Below, in pieces: positions 1 to 12,500 of a stretch of DNA of 64,000 nt. This DNA comes from Liquidambar formosana (Eukaryota > Streptophyta > Magnoliopsida > Saxifragales > Altingiaceae). The notes below the pieces were generated by a model. It was not told the DNA's origin, ran no database searches, and saw only the letters and a program-made list of their open reading frames with translations. Location of the stretch: positions 7,244,909 through 7,308,908 of the forward strand of contig CM077823.1 in NCBI GenBank assembly GCA_039720395.1, written 5' to 3'. Each line of letters begins with the position of its first letter. Position 1 is the stretch's first letter. Position numbers and translations under genes: made by a program.

Positions 1-119
1 GCAGTGGAAATCGGGGGTTTTTGAATGGGGGTTTTTTGAACGGGGTTCTTGGGTGTGATTTTTGCGGCGAAGTTGCGGAAGGAGTCGAGGGCGAGCCTGA
101 ACCTTCTGTAGGATCCCAT
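1..119 (-). CDS. Probable 5' end of a gene running off the left edge (N-terminus only)
   Basis: Reading leftwards from an ATG at 119-117, the frame stays open to the window edge (39 codons). The peptide begins MGSYRRFRLALDSFRNFAAK and continues rich in Lys, Pro, Gln and Arg with almost no acidic residues. That composition resembles an organelle-targeting presequence, but this is inference. Its codons are more GC-rich than the surrounding DNA, which favours real coding sequence. The reverse complement just upstream of the ATG is pyrimidine-rich, as in a plant 5' leader. The family is not recognised from this short piece. It could still be a chance open frame. Confidence 0.35.
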   Translation of the reverse strand, partial: MGSYRRFRLALDSFRNFAAKITPKNPVQKTPIQKPPIST

Positions 120-332
120 GATGTTGAAACCCAGATATCAGATTGGAAATATACGGTCTATATTCGTTCAGGAAGTCGGGTTTTTGGGATGTGGCTATGT
201 GATGAAGAAGAGGTGGAAGGAGGGAAGTGAAGACGGAGATAGATGAAGAAGAGCAATAATGGCCTATGCAGTGTGTTAATGGTGGGTGAGCTGTGTAGAA
301 GAGCTTGGTCGTGATTAGGGGAGTGTAGAAGG

Positions 333-368
<36 letters not shown>

Positions 369-3149
369 TGGGAAACGGTGTTGAAGCGAAGCAGGTGGAA
401 CTTGAACAGTGATGATGCGTTCTAGGTTCAAACACAAACGTGTGTATCTATTTTGGTCTGACGATGGGTTGTTGACTCGTCGCCGAGCACGCTTGAGATC
501 GTGTTCGGTTTTTTAATGAATTAACAGAGGCCGTGACCGAATCCAGTGATCATTCCGCATAATCCGCACCCCGTAACATTTGGAATTTAGGACCTTTTTT
601 TTTAAGGCCTTGTTTGGCCCTTTTCCCCTTCCGTTTTTTTTTTTTTCTTTTTTTCTTGGTTTTGTGGTTTCTAAAACTTCCTGCTCTTAAATTCAACTTT
701 TCAACTTTTCTTGGGTCTAGTCTGTAAGTTTTATAAACCACCTATAGAAATATAGTTTCAAAGGTTGTATAACCCTAAGGAGTTAATCTAGTGACAAGTT
801 GAGTTTTGATAAGTGCCTCAGGAAACATAGGTTAAATGTTCAAAACTTCATGAAAGCGTTGATCTCCTTTGGATTATCCTTAAACCCAAAGAACTTGGTA
901 GTACCTGGCATGTGTGAGACGAAAGACTACACATGCCTAAAGGATTAGTTAAATCCAAAGTCTCAAATAACCTTGTTGATAAAAAAAAAATTAAAAAAAA
1001 ATAAAAACCAAAAAGGAGGAAAAGTTGCATGAGTTGAATTCATATGGTTCATATAAAAAATGGCACTAGGACTTGACAGAAAGCCTTTGAAAAAAAAAAA
1101 AAAAGTCAGCATCTCTCTTATTTCCTTCTTTTCTTTTAAAAAATTTGGCAAAAAAGGGGTTACAAATTTTGACAGCTTAAACACCCTTTGATGAAACGGA
1201 TATAAATTTTTTCAAAGAACTCGTAATCATAAACCATTTGATGCGTCATCAAATATGCCCTAGACAAATCTCATGAATTGAGCAAGGTCGCTGCATAGAA
1301 TGTATAAAACAAATAAATCTCATTTATTATACAATGAAAACAAATGGACTTTTAAGGTACACACTTTCTTATCAGGAACTCTAACCGAATTTATCCTAAC
1401 CCTAGACACTAAGTGATGGAGTATGTACGGTAACTTTACTAAGGAGTATATATAAGGATTAGTTAAATCAAAAATTTAAATTACTCATTGATTTTAAAAA
1501 ATAGATAAGTAAATAAATAGAAGCGTCATTTATTCAAATTTTAAAGTTTTTGTACCTTTTTTAAGATTAGGATTTAGTATTGTAATAGCACCATGTAATG
1601 CATGATCGCACAACTAGTGTATTGCCAACTTTTGTACGATATGATTGACAACACACCAATTGTATGATCACATGATGTTATAATAGCACCTAATCCAATT
1701 TCCCATTTTTAAGTCCATCTCAACGAAAGGCCTATCTAACGAACAAATTTTTTTATTTTTTTTAATTACATTGGAGAAGAATCGACACATAGGCTCAAAG
1801 CTATCCAAACCCCCCACCCATTCCGATACCACCACCAAACCATCTAGGCCATAAGGACCAGTGATGACTTGAACAATATTTATCCAAAGGGAAATAGGAG
1901 AAATCTCCTGATTAGTGACGAGGAACATTATGCAATCACCCTCGGCAACACTTTCCTCAGTGGACCCTAGGTAGCCACAATGAAATCAAGGCGTAAATGC
2001 AATTTCGACCACAAGACTAAAAGCTTTCTGAAACAGTGCTTGATTGCTGCTTGAACTAACGCCGTAAGGATACTTAATTTGTTAGTTGCATTAACGTCTA
2101 AAGAACCTGGATAAGCGCGCTCTTTGCAAGCACTGCAAATAATTTGGCCCAGCAATAACCAAGTCTAGGGGCCTCCTCTATTAGAATACTTTCTAATAGC
2201 CTAAAAGCATCGAGTTACTACCAGCAGTCGTGGCCTAAGAGCACCCATGTGAGTTGACTCCAATGTATTCCATAACAAACAAGCAAACAAAAAAATGCCC
2301 GACTAGTAACAGGAAAACACAATCTTTGTTAGTTTTTTCCTTCTCCAGAGCAATTCCTGCAAATACCATTCTCATTACCTTCTCCATAGCAATTCCTGCA
2401 GATAACATTCTCAGAGAGAGTAGGAAGCTCGAAGAAGCTTTTGCGGGCAAAATAAGAAGGGGTGCCACTTTTGCGGGCAAAATAAGAAGGGGTACAATGG
2501 CACGATTACTTGTTCTTTCAAATGTAATCCATTCCGCAAATACCTGCATTGTCCTCCCTCGTATAAACCCACGCCCGTTTGTGCTCTTCACTATATAGAA
2601 TTCAAAGATAAAATATTTAAACATAATCTCATCACCTTCTAGCACCAACTCCACAAACCCAAGCAGGCAGCTACATACTAGCAGACACAAGTGATGATTA
2701 AAAAAATACTAAAGAACCAAAACTCAATCTTGACATGAAATCACTTGGAACAAATAAGTAATTAAATCCAATAACTAAACAATACATATTTATCATTTTG
2801 CTTCCAATTCCAGCATAATGTAATAAAAGAATTCATAAATAACTATATAAATAACCAAACAGTACAAGTTCAATTGTAATCTTACTTCCATTTCCAGTGA
2901 TATTTTACGAAACAAAATTGGGAGCCAGGGAAAACCCCAAAAATGAGAGAGAGAATAAATGACGCAACAAGTAGAAGGAAAACACAAGATGTATATAATT
3001 AGAGAAAGCCAATCTAGCTTCTCACCTCTGCAGATGAGGCTCTATATAAGGAATTTTCTTCATTATCATAAAATAACTTGCCACCACTGCAAATCGATGC
3101 TCGCTCATTCAGTATCACTCATCAGTTTTGTACCAGTTCCTAATGCATT
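120..3149. other. Intergenic region, no gene recognised
   Basis: AT-rich DNA with homopolymer runs (T run at 338-367, A runs near 980-1000 and 1091-1104). Two short tandem duplications lie at about 2338-2415 (a roughly 45-bp unit containing AGCAATTCCTGCA) and 2440-2495 (a 30-bp unit containing TTTTGCGGGCAAAATAAGAA). Open frames here are short and show no family resemblance. The stretch just left of 3150 would hold the RH7 3' UTR and polyadenylation signals, which I could not place. Confidence 0.5.
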
Positions 3150-3413
3150 TCACCATCTCTTGCCATTGTTCCCCCTACCTCTCCCACCAAAAGAGACTCT
3201 TCGATCAGAAAAACCACCACCACCACCACCACGGCCACCTCTTCCTCCTGAGAACCTACTACTACCACCACCACTTCTCCTATCAGCAAAGCCACCGCGA
3301 CCACCACCACCACCACCACCACCACCAAATCTCCCCCCTCTCTGCTCTCGTTCTTGCAAGGGCTGGCAATGCTTTCAACACCTCTAAGCTCACATTAGCT
3401 GCATTTTCCTGAC
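3150..3413 (-). other. RH7: RH7 last exon with frame break before the RGG/poly-Gly tail
   Basis: The splice phase from exon 13 gives [18 protein letters not shown], which matches the family. The next expected residues, [15 protein letters not shown], lie in the next frame. The reverse complement reads GCCAGCCCTTGCAAG; with two C instead of three, the reading would run through the whole RGG tail to the TGA at 3152-3150. As written, the frame enters (TGG)n and encodes nine Trp before a stop at 3285-3283. The repeat core on the + strand is (CCA)n at 3299-3327, with another (CCA)-rich run at 3211-3231. Confidence 0.8.
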
Positions 3414-6400
3414 CTGCAAACAAGATGAGGAAAAAACCCTTGGATAAGTGGTGCCAACTAAGTAAAGAAGTAATCAAATGCAAGAATAAATAGCAACATG
3501 ACCCCCTAACTTCATGTTTGAAAGAATGCAATGCTTGATCTATGAAAAAGATTCTGACATATCACGATGTGAGAACAAACCATATTTTCCAGGCTTAGCA
3601 GCGGAAGTTAAGGACCAAGCAAAGAAGCAGGGAAGGAAAAGAAAAATGAGAAACTATGTTCTGTATATGCCTTCTTAATTCTTATTATTGATACAAGCTA
3701 ATCATGTTGCGGGGGGGAAAGAAAAAAATAAATTACCAGCAAGAAATGTGTCCAAATCTGCAGTCGGCACATCAAAAACTGCACCGTTCCCATCAGCTGT
3801 AAGAGCAAGACCCTTGATTGACTCAACCTTCTCCTCAGGCAAGAATCTCCTCAAGACACCAAAAGCATAACTGAAACATGATATCAGGACAGTCAAGAGT
3901 TGGGATTAGTCAACAATTCAAAGGACCATAAGCACCTAAATAAATAAGGTTCGCCATAATCCCCCTATTTAATTCTAATGTGTCTCAACAGCAGATGAAA
4001 GTAACAGATAATCTATCCCTCTCCACTAACAAATGGATGCATATAAAAAGTCCAACCCCATGCCACCCCACCCCACCCCAGGTAACCCCACCCCACCCAA
4101 CCCAACGCAACCCAAAAAAATTAAAATAATAGAAGAAAAAGCCCCAACCAAATCTTTAAAGGCCACAGAAATTTTATTCTTTGTTGACCATTCAAAGATG
4201 CAATCTTTTGAAGGAATTACAATCAGCCAATTGAACTAATCTATAAAGACACGAATAATTTTGCTTGTAATGCTCAAGACCAGACAAAGGGTTTGCACTT
4301 CCTACGTGGTGAACCTGCCTAGTGCCTACTGAATGGATCCTTGGCAATGATTTGGATCCTCGGCAATGATTTGGACCATTTGATTTTAGGACTTCTTCCA
4401 TCACTTGATTATTTTGAGGCAAAGAAGCAGAAAAGATATAGTATAAAATCATCTCATTACCCAAACTTTTAACAAGTAAACACCAAGTAAGTGAAATAGC
4501 CAGCACTCTAATACCCAAAACCTACTAACAAGCTCAGAAAGATAACACAGTCCACAACAATTAAAGTGTCTAAAGAGCATCCACAATCTGGAAGCCTCTA
4601 AATTATCAAAAAAAGGGAAAGGGAATCCCTTTTATGTAACCCAAAATGACAATAAGTATCACATCTCACAATATGCAAGAGCACATAATGACCGCATCAG
4701 TGTTGCCCATTTCAGCCAATTCATGCCTATGTGACACATACTCTTAATTTGACTCTTCATTTTCCATGACAGACACAGCAGTATGTGTGCATGTCCACAC
4801 CTGTTCAGGCATCAGAACCAGTACTACAGATGATAAATTTGGTTTTTGAACTGTCGAAAAGGGAAACTTCGAATTAGTTTTCATCAGAAACACGTGTTTC
4901 AATGTCCTTGTTACATCTACTCGTAATCTTTCTCAATAAAAAGCCTAAATCACCAACTTGAATTTCACCTACTTCAGTTTAAATTTCTAAAATTTATCTA
5001 AGAATGTGAAGGAAGTAAATATTAATAAATAATTGAAAGTTAGAAATGCTCACGATGGTGTGTAGATGGGTCTTCCAGCCTCAAGAAGTACTGTTACATA
5101 ATTTTCCATGGAAGCAAGAAGTGATCTTTTCTTTATCTCAGTATAACCCTGCACAACATGCAATAAGCCAACTACTTTCACCCCAGCGCAAAAACAAAAA
5201 CAAAATCAAAATCAAATTTAAACAGGAAGAAAAAATAGAGGAACTTACAGAAGCCTTGGCAAGTGCTTTTGCAAGTAGTTCTACTGCTGATAGACCAGAG
5301 GTACTCAAAAGCTCCTCCGCAACAGACTTGAATGCAGGAATTACACTGCATCAAGAGTATATTAATATCAGGAGCTGACAGCACTGGAAGCATCCAGCAA
5401 ATAAATTGAAGAGAATTTATACCTATCAGAGACTTGGGTAATTGTTTCTGCTGCTTCTGCACCAGCAGTTTTGGCAATGTCAGATGGCTGAGGAGCAGAT
5501 ATGTGCTCAAATTTCACACCAGATTCTCTTTCTATTTTAGAAACATTTGACCTTCTTGGATCATAAAGCATTACAGCAACCCCAGTATTGCCTGCAAAAA
5601 ATGATGACAAAACATTCAATGAGTACCTCATCAAACTCCAACCATTAAAAACCCAACCAACAACCCCCCCCCCCCCCCCAAAATAATAATAATAATAAAT
5701 AAATAAATAAATAAAATGCCAACATTCTGCACCTACCTGCTCTGCCTGTGCGTCCAGATCGATGGATGTAAGCTTCTACATCACGCGGAGGCTCACACTA
5801 AAGCATGAACAATTGAACACAAATGTCAGTATGTTTGAGAGAGGCATAGTTCATAAATATTCCGGATGAATACATGTCTAAAAGCACAAACCTGGATGAT
5901 TAACTGCACATCATTAATGTCCAAACCCCGTGCTGCCACATTAGTGGCAACTAATGTCAAGAACTTGCCTGACCTGAATCCAGAAAGAGTGACCTGCAAG
6001 TACGAGATCACAATTTAAAGGGGGAAAAAAAGGGAAGTATCTATTACCAGAAATGTACAAAAGAAATATCAAACTTCATTTCACACACAAGAAACCATGA
6101 ATATATTTCATTCAACTTTGGCAAAGTGATACAGAAAATAAGTTATAAATTTAAATTGAGGTGGTAGGTAAAGTGATGGTTTAGCTTGCAACACAACAAA
6201 CGCTTTATTTGTTTAGTTTCTCATAATGTAAGTCGTTTACAATGTTGTTGAACATAATGTAAGCATGCCTGGCTCGCAGTAAATCATCCGGCTAGGGGAG
6301 GGCAAGGCATGCCTTCACTAAATTATATAATATTATTGATATAGGAAAACATGTGTTTGGATGAAAGATCAACCTTTTGTGCCCCATATAGGATATGGTG

Positions 6401-9400
6401 GGAGAAATATAAAACCAGTCCCAAATTGACTTCACCAAACACCACATGAGATAATTTCCACAATTTAAGAAACACAATATCTACATGAGCCATTTTTTAA
6501 TCATACAGAAACCCTTTAAAAGAAAGAAGTCAACGCCATTTGCGCACAACAAACATAAATTTACCTCACGTTGACTCTGTTGTATGTCCCCATGCAAAGC
6601 CCGTGCTCCCGGCAACAACCCAGCAAGTTCAGAAGCAGAATCCTTTGTCTCAGTGAAAATAATTGTTCGGCCACCACTGAAACAGAACCATCGTAGTGGG
6701 AAAAAAAATGAGGACAGTAATTCATTTGTTGATAACATCACAAAATCAAAATTGTCAGGTAGTAGAGTACCAGAAACAACAAACCTGCTATAACAGCGAA
6801 TAATATCAGGAATCAACTGGGATCTGGCAGAACTAGAACACGGAAGAACAATATGCCTAACATTGGTACTAGCCTTCATTTTCTCATTACCAACAAGATC
6901 TGCTGTTTTCTTATTTGCTTTAAGAAACCTAGAAGCAATCTGGCAATGCAAAATACAAGTCAGGAACAAAATTTATTTATTATTTATTTATTTTATTTTA
7001 TTTTATTTTTTTGGCAATAGATCTGAACTTTGAATCTATAACAAATATTATAAACCCAAGTCTTGGTAAAGAAACGAACCTGCTTAACCCAGCTTGGTAA
7101 TGTGGCACTGAAAAGTAGTGTCTGTACTTTGCTCACATCTTCTACCTTACCTGCAAAACCCAACAAACCAATAGTTAAAAATACCACATGGAAGTCTCAC
7201 CAACAGTAAGTCCAAAGAAGAGTTATGATGAACACGGCTACTGAGAAATAAGCATATTTGGCAGCAAAAACAAATTATATACTAAAATTTTAGCAAGCCA
7301 CCATCTTATTTTGAAACAAATCCAGATCTGAGACAGCCTTGGTTCACAATACATTACTTTATGATCATCAAGGATACCCAAGGCAAGAACCACACTGACA
7401 GATATGCAGAGAAAAAACATGATCTGGCACCATTTGTAAGTGCCAAACAAGCCTCGAAGAATGCTATTAGATGGGCAAATCTTACTTCTAAACATAGTGG
7501 GACTCAGGCACGCCACACAAGCATTAACGCACACATTCAAAAAATAAATACCCATTGCATCAGAGATGATGAATCTCAATGATGTGGAAAAGCTGTATAC
7601 AATTAAAAAAACAAAAGACCAATATAATGCATTGTCTGAATACCACACACCAGCACCTCCTGCTTGGATCTAAGTTCATAGCAAAATGTTGGTGACAAAG
7701 AAGTTATGTTTTCTTATTTCCCCTCAAACAATCTACAGTTCCGATCACATGTCAACAGATGCCTCTCTATGGTAGGGACAAATCCTACACATATCAACAC
7801 ATGCCTCTCAGCCTCTCCATGGTAAGGCCAAATCCTACAAATCATATCAAGAAACCCCAAATATTTGTTAAATCAATGTAAAATCACAATCTAAGCCCAA
7901 TTATAGGTTGAACTGCTCAATCCCACCTTAAATAAGATCCAAGCAGTACGGATCACTCCTAATAACCACAGTATGAAACATATATATTTATATAGTTATT
8001 ATTTAAACAATGAAAATAAGCTTTCTTTTTTCTTTTCTTTTTTATAATTAAAAAGGGTAGAAGGGGGCAACCAATCGCGGCAACTCTACTTGGACGTGAC
8101 CATACTAGCTCACCCACCCGTTGTGGAAACAATGACAAGAGGGGCTAGATGGGCCCACTAAGAGGGGAACCATAGGTGCTCCCTCAAGTCGATTGAGCCA
8201 TAGCCTAATCTCAGTCCCATAGAATATTAGTGGCTCCAATGCATGACTAGGACCATCAAGGACAAACACATGTCACACCACCGCCCCGAGGCTTGTAGTC
8301 TTGGACCCTTGACCACCTGGCCTCTTGCACCTTTACCACTAGAACACCACGCCTGGTTGTAAAATAAGCATATATATAAATATGAATAAAAAAACAAGTA
8401 TATATATATACATACAAATTCCGTAGAGTACATGTCTACCACAAACCCAGTGGTCTGCACCACTTGATAACACAAAGTGCTGAGCCCATGTATCAATCCA
8501 GAAAGCAAATTATACATATATGGTGATAAAATATTGTAAATGCAATACATCCAAAAATTCAATTAAAAAGTTTGGTTGATTGCATATCATATATTAATAA
8601 TTCTATTGGTTGCCAAATCAAGACAACTATATATATATATATAAAGCGATTATGTCAGGATGATTATACTGGTTTAAAAATCATATAGTGATCCTAAAAC
8701 TAAAAAACAAAAGATCTAGTCAACATGCAAGAAATATTACAGAATCATATCCTACTCGACTCTACAAAATGTTATGAACTTTACTCTAAAATCAAACTTA
8801 TTGTATAGCCACCAGAATTTTACATGATGAAATTACACACCCAGAATGAGTTCAACATCTTCAACAAAACCCATCCTAAGCATTTCATCAGCCTCGTCAA
8901 GGACACGAAACTTTAATGAGCTGAAGTCAATATTGCCTCTCTCTATATGATCCTGCACCAAATTTGCACGGAAGTTTTGTGTGAAATTGTCAATAGAATG
9001 CACACCATGCAAATAATTCTGAAGAATGGGGCTTTAATCAAAACAGAGAAAAAGTATACCTTTATGCGACCAGGTGTTCCAATAACTATATCAACCCCTC
9101 TTCTTAGTTTCATCTCTTGAGATTGGTAAGGAGCACCCCCATATAAACAACAGGAAGTCAACCCCACTGCCCCACCATAAACTTCAAAATCAGAATGCAC
9201 CTAAAAGTACCAAAATAAATCATTTAGACAACACAGTGGATACTGTCAAGGAAACAGAGATTCATTAACATCAGTCCCTCGCATTATACCTGCTTGGCCA
9301 GTTCCCTAGTAGGCAACAGGACCAGAACACTAGGTGCCTTTCCATATCCAGTCTTCCTTGATGCTTTTGTAGGCCCATTTGTTAAAGACTCCAGGATAGG

Positions 9401-11636
9401 CAACACAAATGCCAGTGTTTTACCCTATAAAATTGAAAAGCACAGCAGAGGAACCAATATTCAGTGCATCAAACAAGAAACTTCGGGATAAACAATTGTG
9501 TGTGAAAAACAAGAAATTTTCCATTTCAGGAAAAAAAAAACAAACAAACAAATATTCTTCCAATGAAACATAGGGTTATCAAGTTTGAAGTCGAAAGTGC
9601 CAAATTAATGTACTACCTGCCATTAGTTTACATAACAAACTACAAACATGAAGTTCCAAAGGCATGTAGGACAACAATTTCCTTCAATGCATGAATCACT
9701 ATGTAAATAAATTTCCAACAAGGCAGCCAACTGTTTGATACAATGTCATCAAGTGCGCTAAAAATTACCCACAATTCCTAGACAAGTGATTGATCTTTCT
9801 GGAGAAAAAACTGGCAGTTTTCATCGGATCCTCACATCAGCCAAACTCTAAGCATGTGGAAAAAGGAGACGGTACATTTAAATGCATAGCTCAGTATAAA
9901 TTATCAACTTTAGTATAGAAATTACAACAATACATCAAAGGGGGAAAATTTGTTATAAAAAAGGTTAACTAAGGGGGTGTTCGGAAATCCCTCTATCCTT
10001 GAATCACCCGATACTTTTTCATAAAAAAGTAATTATCACAAATGCAGATATTATAGAAGATATCAGCTTTGATAATGAAAAAAAAACATATGGTAAAAGT
10101 TTGAAATGGTTGCATTTCAAGAAATCATTGCCTGCGTTCTTGGACATACATAGCCGAACAGGGCGCCTACAGAAGTCGGCCTTTCTAAATGCACACGCTT
10201 TACTGCGTGTCCAAAAAGGCCATCATTTGTTATATAGGAATAAAAACCTCTAACTACACTAGGGATCCCACCTGAACCCAAGACATGGAATAGATAGGTA
10301 CCCACAAGCCTGAATAGCCTCGTTTTGAATAAAAAAATTGTAGCTTCATTTGCCACACTTAAAAAATGGAGCCATCCAGTTTTCAAGGAACACCAAAACA
10401 GGCCCTAATATGATAACCTAATTAGATCCTATTAATAAGGAAAGCAAGAACATTATTCACCAAAACACATCACCTTTCTTAATGTGTGGTAGAAAAGCAA
10501 AGGCTGGTTTCCAAGAGCACTCCAATTTGAAATTATTCACACTCTTTCACCATCCATTACCTAACCAATGAACATTACAATCTACTCCAAAATTGCCCCA
10601 ATATACTCCCACAATAGAAGACATGAAACTATTCATATTCTCAAAATTGAATTCCGATTTGTCAAAATTTTCTCTTACCCGATTAGTTAATTTCCTGTAA
10701 ATGAGCAAAATTTATTCTTATTCTATCATTGTTTCTATCTGTTAATGTTCCTATGTTCCAAGTTGCTAAATGAATCCAACTCTCATGGACTAACTTCTTT
10801 ACACACACCCATCCACCGAAGTATGAGAACCCTTGACTACTTCTCACCGCACCTGGACACCAATGCCACAGTGAGGCACATCACATGACTTAGCAGCCCT
10901 TGTCCATTTTTAACTGCACCCTGATTCAATACAAAACTCCCCACTTCGTTTTCATATTTCGATTCAAAAACGAATAATGGAACGATTCAGTTTCTGAAAA
11001 TTGCATTCCAAATAAAAAATATACTCAAACAGGCAAAAACACAAAAAACATAGATATAATCAGTACACCAAAAGGAATTTATACCTGACCAGTACGCGCC
11101 CGGCCGACCAAATCAGACCCATCGAGAATGGTATCGAACGTCATCGCCTGAATTGGAAACAACGACTCGATCCCCTTCGACTTCAACTTCTCCCTCAACG
11201 GCTCCGAAATCCTAAAATTCGAAACCGCATTCGGGTTCTCGCCCTTCCCTTCCTCCTCCCCATCGTCCACCAACTCCACCTTCTTCTTCTTCTTCTTCGG
11301 CGCCGACTCATCAACTGTCGCCGCCTTCGAGGAATTCACCGGTTCGCCCAACTCGGCACTCGTCTCGCTCCTCTCTTCTTCAGTCTCTTCGTCGTCTATC
11401 TCCAACGCTTTCCGCTTCTTCTCCTTCTTCTTGCTCTTCTTCTTCTTCTTCTCCTCCGAATCTTCTGAATCGGATTCGGATGTACTTGCATTCTTCTTCA
11501 GCTTCTTCTCCTTTTTGTCGACGGGAGAATCGATTTCTAGGGTTTCGAAGAAGGTTTTGTTCTTCATCTTCTTCAAGCTCTTCTTGTCTTTGGGTTCTTC
11601 GGTCAGAGGAGACTGGGATATGGCAAGCGAAGGCAT
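3150..11636 (-). CDS. RH7: DEAD-box RNA helicase 7 (PRH75-type nucleolar helicase), 14 exons
   Basis: ATP-dependent RNA helicase; the family acts in the nucleolus in rRNA processing and RNA folding. Exons on the - strand: 11636-11085, 9424-9290, 9200-9060, 8952-8841, 7150-7080, 6939-6785, 6676-6565, 5993-5892, 5797-5737, 5591-5423, 5345-5249, 5148-5054, 3870-3737, 3413-3150. All junctions are GT-AG and phases agree. The product is about 732 aa. Residues 1-130 are Lys/Glu/Ser-rich with nucleolar-type Lys runs. Then come a Q motif (FPIQ), motif I ARTGQGKT (about 178-187), PTRELAKQ (222-229), TPGR (about 271), DEAD (295-298), SAT (328-330), motif [12 protein letters not shown] (from 442), motif [12 protein letters not shown] (472-481), a GUCT-like region (about 560-650) and an RGG/poly-Gly tail ending GKRW. 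The ATG at 11636 gives the family's MPSL start. One extra base near 3360 breaks the frame before the RGG tail; read literally, the protein ends in a poly-Trp tail at 3283. Intron 1 carries a repeat block and intron 4 a SINE. Confidence 0.93.
8040..8360 (-). mobile_element. Degenerate tRNA-derived SINE in RH7 intron 4
   Basis: On the - strand from about 8355 the sequence reads GGCGTGGTGTTCTAGTGGTA (A-box-like, RNA polymerase III promoter), followed about 35 nt later by GGTCCAAGACTAC (decayed B-box). A GC-richer body follows, unlike the AT-rich intron around it. About 300 bp is typical of plant SINEs. No clear target-site duplication was seen. It could also be a processed pseudogene. Confidence 0.45.
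10047..10806. repeat. 760-bp dispersed repeat, copy A (RH7 intron 1), possible LINE-derived fragment
   Basis: Nearly the whole block recurs at 15138-15887 in the same orientation, including GAACAGGGCGCCTACAGAAG and the end CTCATGGACTAACTTCTTTA. On the - strand near 10790 a frame reads [13 protein letters not shown]. This resembles the TWNIGTLTG start of the endonuclease domain of RTE-type LINEs, but the rest of that domain is missing. A second - strand frame (10386-10117) is conserved between the copies. Copy A lies within RH7 intron 1 and would be spliced out. Confidence 0.55.
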
Positions 11637-11771
11637 GATGATCAAGAGAGAGAGAATATATGTATAGGTGTGTGTATGTAGAGAGAGATAGAAAGACAGG
11701 GAGGGGTTTTCTCCTGCTTGGAAGGGTGTGGCAGTGAGTTGCAGAAGCAGGAGAGAAAGAGGGAGGAAAAA

Positions 11772-11840
11772 GGTTTAGGGTTTGTGATTATATAGTGTGG
11801 CGGTGGAGCAGTTTTGGGCCGTTGGATGGGCAAACCCTAC
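11772..11840 (-). promoter_or_regulatory. RH7 promoter: telo-boxes, site II element and TATA box
   Basis: On the - strand a TATA box (TATATAAT, 11794-11787) lies about 150 nt upstream of the RH7 ATG. A telo-box AAACCCTAAACC (11783-11772) sits just downstream of it. A site II core TGGGCC is on the + strand at 11815-11820, and a second telo-box AAACCCTAC is on the + strand at 11832-11840. Telo-box plus site II is a known promoter signature of plant ribosomal-protein and ribosome-biogenesis genes, in line with the RH7 role. The leader between TATA and ATG is CT/GA-rich. The transcription start is inferred, not seen. Confidence 0.6.
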
Positions 11841-11999
11841 AACGCATTTATTTGGACGGTTTGATGGGGAGAATTTCTCTACACGTGGGGAAATAACTTT
11901 TCGGTCCAAAATATCTGGAACTATCACGCCTTTCGGCACGAGGTATAGTAACGGCTAACGAGACCTTGCCCTAAGTTTGTCCAAATTTATTAAGGTTGT

Positions 12000-12335
12000 T
12001 TTTGGATGGAGCTCGAAGGTGGGCCATTGCGGTTAACCGCAAATTTTTCTTTACACTTCCATTTAAATTAAATATTTTAAGTTTATAAAAAATATAAAAT
12101 AATAAATAAAAAAAATAGTCCATGTTTATTTGAGAACATCATTTTAAACAATTTTATACAATAACAAAATATGTTGTAAAAATGAAAATTTTTATCATTT
12201 ACAGTTTCTTTCATTTTTACGAAATGTTACAAGATAAATAGCCAAAAAATCTCCTTAAAAGACAGATTTTAGAATTATTTTATTTTATAAAATTGTTCAG
12301 AATGATGTTTTTTAGTGGATAACACGGTTAGTTTT
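12000..12335. mobile_element. Foldback MITE, family F, decayed copy
   Basis: Left arm at about 12118-12165 (AGTCCATGTTTATTTGAGAA then CATCATTTTAAACAATTTTA) is an imperfect inverted match to the right arm at about 12280-12335 (AAAATTGTTCAGAATGATGT then TTTTCATAAAA). The same arm pairs occur near 27.5, 38.4, 57.3, 60.3 and 62.3 kb. No coding capacity is visible. Confidence 0.5.
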
Positions 12336-12500
12336 CATAAAAAAAAAAAAAAATTACATTTTGAATAAAACCTCAAAAAATTATAAACTAAATGAGGGAT
12401 GCAAAGGAATTTTTAGTAGCATTAACCTCCCCCTTTTAAATGCTAAATGGTCCAATGAGACTTACGATCAAGATGTAGGATTTGTTTTGGAGGTTAGTAA

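Noticed and set aside
3140..3328. Poly-Val, poly-His and poly-Pro frames over the CCA/GGT repeat
   Set aside because: They are other-frame readings of the Gly-rich tail of RH7 in exon 14; no independent support.
11431..11667. Phe/Ser-rich + strand frame
   Set aside because: Antisense of the Lys/Glu-rich RH7 exon 1.
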